This document shows positions 24,401 to 29,586 of a stretch of 29,586 nt of DNA, in pieces. The stretch's first letter is position 1; each line of letters begins with the position of its first letter. The notes under the pieces are model-generated. The model did not search any database. It had not been told where the DNA came from and saw nothing but the letters and a program-made list of their open reading frames with translations. This DNA comes from JAGNLA01 sp964472265 (GTDB taxonomy: Bacteria > Caldisericota > Caldisericia > JAAYUI01): the NCBI GenBank assembly GCA_964472265.1, contig CAYYJO010000021.1, positions 1-29,586 of the forward strand. The letters run 5' to 3'. The position numbers were made by a program, and so were the translations under genes.

Positions 24401-27400
24401 ACACCTACAATGCAGTCTTCAACTACAACGTTGCAAACCTCGTCGGTTCAGACAAGGGAGTTTCCGGAACACCGAACCCAGGCCCATACTTCTGGCAGGA
24501 CAACTCACTTGGCATCGACTACGCAGGCAAGATTGACATCGAAGTTCAGCCGGCAGACGCCGACGTAAACTTCATTGAAATGAGAATGGTTGATCACGCC
24601 CTGCAGAACTCAGAACTCAACTACACCGCAGGCATCAACCCACTCTACCCGATGAAGCCACCAGCACCACGCATTGCCAAGGACTACGACCCAATCGTTC
24701 GTGATTGGAAGCGTCAGGTCAGATCGTATCCAGGCGGACAGACCTACCCAGGTCTCCTCACCGGCAACATTGAAGGATTTGGTTGGAACGCATACCCGGC
24801 CATCTGGGACAAACAGTTTGTCAAACTTGGCACCGAGTTCTACCCACTTACCGATTACGGCCTCTACTTCATCCTTGCTGATGCAACCGGAAATCACATC
24901 GGCGTAGGCATACCGCAGACACCGGCACCGGCAAACTACAGAGACATGAACAGGGAACCGGAACTTTGCATCGATTACATCACAATCACCGGCCCATTCA
25001 TGGTTCCAACATACTGGAACCCTGCAAACCTTAACTGCATCATTGGTACAAGGACAACCCCATCGTTTGAATACAACAACGTCAAGGGTCTTCCAATCTC
25101 ATACGACTACTCAGGAAAGATCGAAGTAGACAACTTCAACTATCCGGCCTACTTCTCATTCTTCGGCGGCGACTTCACCAACAGGTGGAACCCGCTCTCA
25201 GTTGATGCATACACCTACTCAAAGACAAACTCATGGCTGAGAAAGTGGAGAGACCTGTACTACGGTAACTTCTGGTATGTCAACCAGACCTACCCGAACC
25301 CGAACCACCAGGCAGGTACACTTGATGGCGCAGCCATTTCGCCGAACCCGGTTGAAGACCAGCAGTCAGCAATCTGGGCATTCGATGGAATCATCCCAAT
25401 AAGCTCCGGCGACATCAATATCGAAGTAAGACTTATGAACGGTGTGACCAAGAAGTACGAAGATTGCTGCGAGTCATCCGTCTCAGGCAGACTCAGAAAC
25501 ATTCCGGTTCACGGTCTCAAGATCGACGGTGCACCGCTCAACGTCACAGTTGACACAGACAACGTCTTTGACCTCACAGTCACAGAAGACACAGGCGTTG
25601 ACATCCTCGACAACCACGAATGGAAGAACAAGGAATGTAACGATGCACTCGTCTTTGCATGGCAGGACAAGGGTGTTCTTGATCCATCATCAAAGCTCTA
25701 CAAGGGCGTTCTTGATGGCTGGATCACTGTTCCACCGCAGTCATCAGCAGTAACAAAAGTCCAGTACGCATATGCAGCATCGGAAGACATCAACGGTGAT
25801 GGCAAGATCTCATACATGGATGACGAGACCGAAATCCTCGGCACCTATGACAGGGCGACCAACACATGGCTTGGTGGATTCATTGATGCCAGAACATATC
25901 AGAGAAACGATGGCAAATACAGACTCGCACTCACCAAGGAATGGGGAGCAGCAGTCAAGGTTGTCGGCGTGGACATCTCGGGTCGCGATAGCCAGGGAAG
26001 ACCTCTTCCAAGGAACATCACTGACCACATCATCGACAACACAGAAGAAACACCAGTTATTGTAACTGCCTACAAGTATGGCGACGATAACCAGGATCGC
26101 GGCTTCTCGCCGATGTATGACAAGGACACAAAGTACGACTACAGCCACGAAGTTTATCTTGCAGGCCAGGTTCAGATACCGGTCGAAGCGCAGAGAAACC
26201 TCAATGTGACATTCTCACCGGAACCACTTACAGCCGGTGTCGTGCCAGAACTCCTTGGCGATCCGCTAACCTTCACAGTTACAGACTACAATAGTAAACC
26301 GGTTGACCTCTCACTGGGCGTACCGGATGCAGTTGGAAACCGCACAGTAATTGACAGGGCTGTCTGGTACAACCTGTTCGTTGACCCGCATCCAGATGAC
26401 AAGCTCTACTACGGCAAAAAGGCCGTTCTCCCACAGTACTACTGGATGAGGACTGACCTTCATAACCAGCAGACAAGAGTTGGCAACTACGGTTATAACA
26501 ACTACAACTGGTTCAACAACTGGAACCCAATCCAGTTCCTTCCGAACTACACTGCCGGCTCATACGCATTCAAGGGCTTCATTGCAAACGACAAGGGTGA
26601 TTTCGAAGTCTACGTCTACACTCCAGATCGCAAGAACTCAGGCGTGGTAAAAGTCAAAGTTGCCAACCCGAAGATCAAGTATGAGATCATGAACTTCAGT
26701 GATCCGAACAAGCAGATATTCGAAGTTCCAGGCAGCACAGATGATCCAGAATTCATTATGACCGGTTGCGACAATAGGGTTTACAAGATTGAAGTCACCT
26801 GCAGAAACGCCCAGGATGCACTCCTCAAGGGTGTTGCAAGATCAGTCTCAGTTTGTACCGGTGAAGGCAAGGACATCGCAAGATACACACCGGCAATCAC
26901 CATTCCAAGGAATTTCTACAGAGGAAGCCTTAATCCTGTTTACATGGGCGTTGACCTCAATGGTGATGGCCAGTTCACACAGCTTTCGTCGACGACAATT
27001 GAATATGCAGCATTTGCTCCAATCTCGTCTAACGGAACAGTCTGGTATTACAACACCTACAACAGAAAGTTCAGTGATGGAACATATGCAACAGCACTCC
27101 TTTGGGCTGGTGGCGGATCATGGTATCCAGGTTATCAGGGCTATCTGTGGCCACAGACCTACGGTTATTCGAACTTCGAATCACCGATGAGAGGATTTGG
27201 ACAGCAGAGCATCTACAACGACATCTATGATGGATCGTATATGTTTGCCGACATCACTCCAAACAACCAGATCAACTTCAGGGATGCACTCTCACTGGAT
27301 GAAAATGGCAGAACCACATTCTACCTTTACGCAACTGATGCATTCAATCTCACAGGTCTTGTTGGCTACAACGAGTACACAAACACCCAGTACGCTTGCC

Positions 27401-29142
27401 CGGCAATCTACTTCACGCCAATGTTGAACAGGCCGTACAACCCGAATTATCTCCAATTCAGGTATGCAGCAGGTGGTTATAATGCCAACAGAGCATCCTA
27501 CCCAGTCTTTGCAATGAACTGGGAAGCATGGCCAGACAATCAGGCAAAAATCAGGATTCCGGTTGTTCAGGTTCTTGACCCGGTCACACATGAAGAATGG
27601 CAGAAATCAGTATTCAATCCAGATGCCTATGATCTCACATACGGAATACGCAACCATCTTCTTGTGAGAGTTTCGCCGGCAGATACACGTGACCTCCCAA
27701 TCAATGAAGAAGGCGTAATTGGTTACGCAACCTTCGACCCGGCTGGTTCACAGTTTGTTGTCCCAAGCCACGAAAGACAGATTTACGGCAGACTAGAGAA
27801 GGGCAAAACCGATCCGAACGTCAGGGAAACAAACATCTTTGTTGAACCGACAGGCACAGGCGTTGTAGTTGCAGGACTTCTCTTTGAAGAAATCTACAAC
27901 AACTCCAGAGGTACACAGGGATTCCCATGGTGGCAGACAGCATTGGCAACTGCAGTCTTTGACGTAGTCAAGGGCATGGCAATCGTTCCAGAAGTACCAG
28001 AAAACCTCAAGACCGGCAGAGAAACATCCCTAACAGTCAAGGTGCTTATCGCTGGCGACTCCAAGGAACCGGTTGAAGGCGCAAAGGTAACCGTTGGTGG
28101 GATCGTGGCAGAACAGACAGGCACAACAAATGCCAAGGGTGAAGTAACATTCAAAGTCAAGCCAACAGATTCAGGCAGAATCAATATCGTTGCCATCCAC
28201 GACAAGTACGGCAGATCATCATACCAGCTCGGTGTTGATGTTGAAATTGCAGCTCCGCTTCTCATCGTTGACCCAATCCCGTCATACACTAACAAGGACA
28301 ACGTCATCGTCAAGGGCACAACAACCCCAGGCTCAACCGTCAAGATCGGCGGAAAGGCCGCAACAGTTGACAAAGATGGCAAGTTCACAGCAACAGTAGC
28401 TCTCACAGAAGGCTTCAACCAGTTCGACATCGACGCCTACAACCCGGCAGGCCTCTCCTCATCACTGACCCTGTCAATTGTAAGAGACACAGTTGTTCCA
28501 GAAATCATCTGTGACTCAAGCGCACCAGACACAAAGGTGTTCATCAATGATAACGGCAAAATTGTAATCTCTGGCCGTGTTGAACCGTACTCACAGGTCA
28601 AGGTCAATGGTCTCGATGCTGTAGTTGTCTACGACATCTGGACAGTTGAACTTCCAGTGACCGCACCAGGCGACTTGAAGGTAACAATCGAAGCGACAGA
28701 CCCGGCAGGAAACACAAGCCCAGCCAAAGATTTCATTATCCCGGTCTGGGGCAAGACTGTCCTCTCCGCAACAATTGATCAGACAATCATCAGCTTAAAC
28801 GGCAACCCAGGCAACCCGCTCCCAAGACCAGCGAAGGTGACAAACGGAATCGTTATGGTTCCTGCAAACCTGTTCACCTCACTGTTTGGAGAAGCCTCGC
28901 CGTCATCGTTTGACCCAACCACAAAAACAGCGACATTCACAATCGCTGGCAAGACCGTCACAGTGACCTCCGGCTCAACCGCTGTCACATTTGGCACTGA
29001 CCAGCTCACAGTTGGAAACGCAGTTGTTGATGAGCTTGGCATCCCGATGCTCGATGCATCGTCGTTTGCCTCGATGTTTGGCCTGGACTATGTTTACAAC
29101 CAGGCAACAGGACTGATCACGATCACAAGACTGTACAAGTAA
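18475..29142 (+). CDS. Giant secreted modular surface protein, paralogue 2 (3555 residues)
   Basis: I start at ATG 18475, because GGAG is 7 nt upstream and a clean signal peptide follows (cleavage about A-N-A26/A). A longer frame from TTG 18334 would begin inside the upstream stem-loop. The order parallels paralogue 1: WY/DPDG (143), GSCL (198), EPIY modules (from about 324, 860 and 936), LKVEQTSHIKV (1041), EFTPYRGT (1353), RSYPGGQT (2083), C2331-C2332, calcium-type loop (2438-2449), PHPDD (2638), Big-1-like (about 3175-3258), two Ig-like domains (3262-3420), copper-amine-oxidase-N-like end (3427-3555). It lacks the jelly roll of paralogue 1 and instead has a NIDO/'FYG'-like domain (about 1083-1332) and two clusters of barrel modules (about 440-578 and 1403-1601), the first very Tyr-rich. 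Likely a surface structural protein, with no enzymatic motif recognised. Confidence 0.9.
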   Translation: MKRIISVMVAAIMIFGVFAGSITANAATNIASPENQHATFIANRWHAVGNDKYGDPLTGDREFPWQSPGESISNYWGRSNYKMPNALTARNKSTGFASAVTSNNSRLSTSPMLWTEVWLTVIADNGNSKFITDEGGDYVNIGRWYVVMDTTGQVWFDPDGRFHDSRYLPSADPSSPAYAYGVSGGNGTTYSADGTAYGSCLSNPLAKVDPFEGNNTQGPYAFSPKDSDGNDNPFYVEPLYFWVRPTMTNEVNSAEGNTTCNAYINHTLKGESRVFQLGIASRPDYYAIGRTSPLGNVSDGIVRSGEWDEGVSIVSFMPDEMWIDSPLPAPWGTGGVSNGFTAGDFMYRDRTVGPATVQPNDVRLTNIVVGIPPNTTMYVAGTIVLAGDLDVGVPLYNFPAGFVYAKRGGAAKTKMTYSVNARAIHQPMGEGYWSDISPTGMSFVAADDVSKMSVGAAVRIGPNRNNQFQTCKITNIINTSSSASWTYCAGYDPYNWYGTGVTGWLYYYWYCNGSFNIGDYVWMGSQEIARVTNLYYNLWGYYHILQINNSNPIVTSTWPYQIGNRNPTPYYYWNNMSARKVQKGIELDCELQYDFEAGVKIEVVGFSPGDLIYKQVDTSANVVIAGDTRYTDTDGHMIDGYSMGQGAWEDDALIMAEVFFADPNDPRYQKMIKNSDWNRSDSDPVTSSTTKTVDTAYGHCMPTYDLSVECDFWQGERVWVYNTTTQQWESTWKGIDPAATATALRSPNPDVQPQHERIAKSTVLDKSGQQFFVHTTTIHNVTPDYREYLGLEIFLDNGFDNSLNSNPASENPRAQDLFDNYVRGAVCEPYMGATDRGIDLDFGRPLTTLNGSPDSPKYYDMDGGAAYGCNEPIYFDIDLSNTVSVNDRRATPIMITAGANNAGTPAYYPSGSTVAQGDVDVGRPLRTFAATIKYFDSYHPISRLPSGKYEYGESIYWDIPEPPSYPNGSGVVNAADLRYSEVKIGPVVYHCGEKVGIGDAFTYQYPVYMISLGKNGDYNYMDFPVLPFPTMDVDIQIDKTLKVEQTSHIKVTVNPPPKPGESIFVALRETKINAKLPIAEQQIYTANGGQADNWLEPNSAYTCDGTITNTHFDHNYMGYYYWPYYYFYGGNNHFVTLPWTFKFYGIEYTTINVQMDGIIGFGPSATHTQIQYPGWWESSSYSYGYYGDVGRRMNQTGAPRAAALNYFWRLNECCWGDAIWPATGETVYVITWKGSYGPGQYYSLNPPFPEDLKAQLILFSDGRILMQYKKTNCPSYFYGQYIDGQSNSYQIGISAGDGTNYTVYNDNGTCGWGPEGNVMFTPVTIPAKPGVPQLNIGEDTKFMNADNPLAEFEFTPYRGTCQEDGTRSPIEINLYRNSGGYDDPVPRNPPPKTYMTYREPSFSIPSPDWNGKVIAVYSVFGYLPGDWVLIGYPYNIERRKVVQVHVGDSGSTTVQSYHSYASSTSLMTKIIPIESVQKFIAGQTVIIGENVERHSPSGPYIQETHIIATVYQVPNPPAAYQLVTTTITPGNNVTFSVNDTTGYSVGDYIGFGPYPDWWDQSPKRGVETARITAITPTSITVNTIHTTLYYYNYYYIHQVNAIETRDPIKFDHYGPGDEPAGSNRTNKGCLVLNTEFSLTLDRGLNFDHGFGEPVVGLLYFDPYYSDNKWSRFDNDMYDARSFANMLAADDMSPDLDNNYDCYFRGKYNIDPEDINIETYRKCIRIGQLEQRFPNVLLKLWDADNLNDVNDPAGIPISVPAGITGVDQTIIANVNASGCGVAYLMTVDGFQIANPPPIGPVTHRFIVQVNTDGSYEFWRWYEPAAGTQVYDALDPNDWLYRWLDDDDDRIISPPLRTSIPMHDTQYGTMLIDNDCSLGGGVCDPVNFGKAWPCLGDVTWNDAYGRFNGTVQDNNNNYPNTGTQPNPPYAWGRISHFGVPCAIERWDSSATRNLQTDGGQIMFPLLPKTQGKIAVRVYTYNAVFNYNVANLVGSDKGVSGTPNPGPYFWQDNSLGIDYAGKIDIEVQPADADVNFIEMRMVDHALQNSELNYTAGINPLYPMKPPAPRIAKDYDPIVRDWKRQVRSYPGGQTYPGLLTGNIEGFGWNAYPAIWDKQFVKLGTEFYPLTDYGLYFILADATGNHIGVGIPQTPAPANYRDMNREPELCIDYITITGPFMVPTYWNPANLNCIIGTRTTPSFEYNNVKGLPISYDYSGKIEVDNFNYPAYFSFFGGDFTNRWNPLSVDAYTYSKTNSWLRKWRDLYYGNFWYVNQTYPNPNHQAGTLDGAAISPNPVEDQQSAIWAFDGIIPISSGDINIEVRLMNGVTKKYEDCCESSVSGRLRNIPVHGLKIDGAPLNVTVDTDNVFDLTVTEDTGVDILDNHEWKNKECNDALVFAWQDKGVLDPSSKLYKGVLDGWITVPPQSSAVTKVQYAYAASEDINGDGKISYMDDETEILGTYDRATNTWLGGFIDARTYQRNDGKYRLALTKEWGAAVKVVGVDISGRDSQGRPLPRNITDHIIDNTEETPVIVTAYKYGDDNQDRGFSPMYDKDTKYDYSHEVYLAGQVQIPVEAQRNLNVTFSPEPLTAGVVPELLGDPLTFTVTDYNSKPVDLSLGVPDAVGNRTVIDRAVWYNLFVDPHPDDKLYYGKKAVLPQYYWMRTDLHNQQTRVGNYGYNNYNWFNNWNPIQFLPNYTAGSYAFKGFIANDKGDFEVYVYTPDRKNSGVVKVKVANPKIKYEIMNFSDPNKQIFEVPGSTDDPEFIMTGCDNRVYKIEVTCRNAQDALLKGVARSVSVCTGEGKDIARYTPAITIPRNFYRGSLNPVYMGVDLNGDGQFTQLSSTTIEYAAFAPISSNGTVWYYNTYNRKFSDGTYATALLWAGGGSWYPGYQGYLWPQTYGYSNFESPMRGFGQQSIYNDIYDGSYMFADITPNNQINFRDALSLDENGRTTFYLYATDAFNLTGLVGYNEYTNTQYACPAIYFTPMLNRPYNPNYLQFRYAAGGYNANRASYPVFAMNWEAWPDNQAKIRIPVVQVLDPVTHEEWQKSVFNPDAYDLTYGIRNHLLVRVSPADTRDLPINEEGVIGYATFDPAGSQFVVPSHERQIYGRLEKGKTDPNVRETNIFVEPTGTGVVVAGLLFEEIYNNSRGTQGFPWWQTALATAVFDVVKGMAIVPEVPENLKTGRETSLTVKVLIAGDSKEPVEGAKVTVGGIVAEQTGTTNAKGEVTFKVKPTDSGRINIVAIHDKYGRSSYQLGVDVEIAAPLLIVDPIPSYTNKDNVIVKGTTTPGSTVKIGGKAATVDKDGKFTATVALTEGFNQFDIDAYNPAGLSSSLTLSIVRDTVVPEIICDSSAPDTKVFINDNGKIVISGRVEPYSQVKVNGLDAVVVYDIWTVELPVTAPGDLKVTIEATDPAGNTSPAKDFIIPVWGKTVLSATIDQTIISLNGNPGNPLPRPAKVTNGIVMVPANLFTSLFGEASPSSFDPTTKTATFTIAGKTVTVTSGSTAVTFGTDQLTVGNAVVDELGIPMLDASSFASMFGLDYVYNQATGLITITRLYK
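19792..20208 (+). other. Tyr-rich barrel-module cluster A in paralogue 2
   Basis: Residues about 440-578 hold two modules with 'KMSVGAAVRIG' and 'SFNIGDYVWMG', each followed by an 'xITNI' or 'ARVTNL' strand. The linkers are unusually rich in Tyr and Trp ('GWLYYYWYCNGS', 'LYYNLWGYYH', 'PYYYWNN'). They occupy the site where paralogue 1 has a single module (443-519). Confidence 0.6.
21721..22470 (+). other. Inserted NIDO/'FYG'-like domain in paralogue 2
   Basis: About 250 residues (1083-1332) between 'FVALRETK' and 'NADNPLAEFEFTPYRGT'. Key features are 'TLPWTFKFYGIEYTTINVQM', 'DGIIGFG', 'YVITWKGSYG', 'KAQLILFSDGRILMQYKK' and 'YQIGISAGDGTN'. This is the L-P-F-x-F-x-F-Y-G ... D-G-x-I-x-x-Q-Y pattern of NIDO-related surface domains. 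In paralogue 1 the same scaffold position carries an unrelated, shorter sequence. Confidence 0.65.
22681..23278 (+). other. Barrel-module cluster B in paralogue 2
   Basis: Residues about 1403-1601 contain three successive modules marked by 'GYLPGDWVLIG', 'KFIAGQTVIIG' and 'GYSVGDYIGFG', each followed by a strand such as 'RKVVQVHVG', 'ETHIIATVYQV' or 'TARITAITPTSITVNTI'. The last ends in a Tyr-rich stretch (LYYYNYYYIHQVN). Paralogue 1 has nothing equivalent here. Confidence 0.6.
28753..29142 (+). other. C-terminal copper-amine-oxidase-N-like domain, paralogue 2
   Basis: Residues about 3427-3555: 'KTVLSATIDQTIISLNGNP', a 'NGIVMVPANLFTSLFG' helix, and a second half with 'LGIPMLDASSFASMFGL' ending in ITITRLYK. 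It is the counterpart of the domain that ends paralogue 1, and the preceding Ig-like pair is also shared. Confidence 0.75.
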
Positions 29143-29157
29143 CTTAAAAGCTAAATT

Positions 29158-29188
29158 GGGTGTGGGGAAGGTCGACTTCCTCACACCC
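29158..29188 (+). terminator. Stem-loop after paralogue 2, terminator-like without T-run
   Basis: GGGTGTGGGGAAG (29158-29170) pairs with CTTCCTCACACCC (29176-29188) over 13 bp with one G-U, around loop GTCGA. It starts 15 nt after the stop codon. What follows is CCGAGAAAAAAATG, an A-run instead of a T-run, exactly as after paralogue 1. The stop codon of both genes is directly followed by a shared CTTAA-type stretch. Confidence 0.55.
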
Positions 29189-29192
29189 CGAG

Positions 29193-29214
29193 AAAAAAAT
29201 GCACGATTTATAAT
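29193..29214 (+). promoter_or_regulatory. Candidate promoter of paralogue 3
   Basis: An A7 tract (29193-29199) is followed by GATTTATAAT with a perfect TATAAT at 29209-29214. No good -35 is present at 17 bp, where the sequence overlaps the end of the stem-loop, so the A-tract may act as an UP element or an alternative sigma factor may be used. The start at about 29221 gives a leader of about 90 nt. Confidence 0.45.
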
Positions 29215-29268
29215 TAGTTGAACTGTTTTATCGGCGATGTTTTAAAGGAATGCAGAAGTTTCAGGTGG

Positions 29269-29291
29269 CTACCCGATCTTTATACGGGTGG
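29269..29291 (+). other. Leader hairpin just before the ribosome binding site of paralogue 3
   Basis: CTACCCG (29269-29275) pairs with CGGGTGG (29285-29291) over 7 bp with one G-U around a 9-nt loop. It ends 9 nt before GGAG (29301-29304), as with the hairpins before the two other giant genes. Confidence 0.4.
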
Positions 29292-29311
29292 ACTGTAAAA
29301 GGAGAGAACCA

Positions 29312-29586
29312 ATGAAGAAACTACTGAGCTTGCTCGTGGTTACGGTGATGCTACTGGCAACAATTGGCGCCACAGCTTCAATCAAGTCGGTTTCGGCAGC
29401 TGCTGGCACAAAAGATGTCACAATGCTCGCTGTCAGATGGAATCTTGCCGGATATGACCGCTATGGCCGTCCGCTTCTTGACGGAAGGTACACAAACTAT
29501 AGTGGTGTCAACGTCAACAAAACTACCGGTAGATTCGATTTCACCACAACTTTCCCGAACTACCCAACATGTGATTACACCTCAGG
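29312..29586 (+). CDS. Giant secreted surface protein, paralogue 3 (5' part only)
   Basis: An open frame runs from ATG 29312 off the window end: 91 complete codons. It opens with a signal peptide (basic KK, hydrophobic core LLSLLVVTVMLLATIG, cleavage about V-S-A/A near residue 30). The mature part reads 'TMLAVRWNLAGYDRYGRPLL', which aligns with 'NVAVKWYMVGYDRDGNYLN' of paralogue 1 and 'FIANRWHAVGNDKYGDPLT' of paralogue 2. GGAG lies 7 nt before the ATG. It is therefore the third member of the tandem array. Its total length cannot be known from this window. Confidence 0.85.
   Translation, partial: MKKLLSLLVVTVMLLATIGATASIKSVSAAAGTKDVTMLAVRWNLAGYDRYGRPLLDGRYTNYSGVNVNKTTGRFDFTTTFPNYPTCDYTS

Overview
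The window looks like a chromosomal segment of a diderm (Gram-negative-type) bacterium, probably from a poorly cultivated lineage. Three small proteins carry textbook lipoboxes, there is an Omp28/TlpA-like periplasmic thioredoxin domain, and the very large secreted proteins end in a copper-amine-oxidase-N-like domain. I cannot name a phylum from the sequence alone. Base composition is moderate. Both giant genes show strong, uniform codon bias (AAC, TAC, CAG, TCA, CTC/CTT preferred) that the ordinary genes to their left do not share.

Layout. Positions 1-500 are non-coding and repeat-rich: two 99-bp direct repeats, each with a perfect 11-bp palindrome, and two C/G-tract hairpin elements. A tRNA-Leu(CAA) follows on the minus strand with its own promoter. 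From 639 to 2680 (minus strand) lies a two-gene operon for an inner-membrane-anchored protein and a PQQ-propeller-like lipoprotein. Divergent from it, 2761-5404 (plus strand) is a tightly overlapping operon: an ECF sigma factor, a membrane-anchored putative anti-sigma factor and two lipoproteins with DUF5666-like N-terminal halves. At 5456-8158 is a 900-residue secreted protein combining an NHL-type propeller, an HYDIN/ASPM-like Ig domain and a thioredoxin-like domain with a WCEPC active site.

From 8582 to the right edge the window is filled by a tandem array of at least three paralogous giant secreted-protein genes: 3237 residues, 3555 residues, and a third cut off by the window end. The first two are collinear over most of their length. 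They share an N-terminal block, three EPIY/calcium-loop modules, a long conserved central and C-terminal scaffold, Ig-like domains and a terminal copper-amine-oxidase-like domain. They differ by whole inserted domains: a concanavalin-like jelly roll only in the first, a NIDO/'FYG'-like domain plus multiplied small barrel-like modules only in the second. Gene leaders also share a plan: inverted repeat, A-tract, AT-rich -10, structured 5' leader, then GGAG exactly 7 nt before ATG.

My reading (inference) is that this is a cell-surface layer, sheath or fibre locus in which one scaffold has been duplicated and decorated with exchangeable domains. The upstream envelope sigma/anti-sigma and lipoprotein genes may monitor or serve the envelope. 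Nothing in the sequence proves a regulatory link between the two halves.
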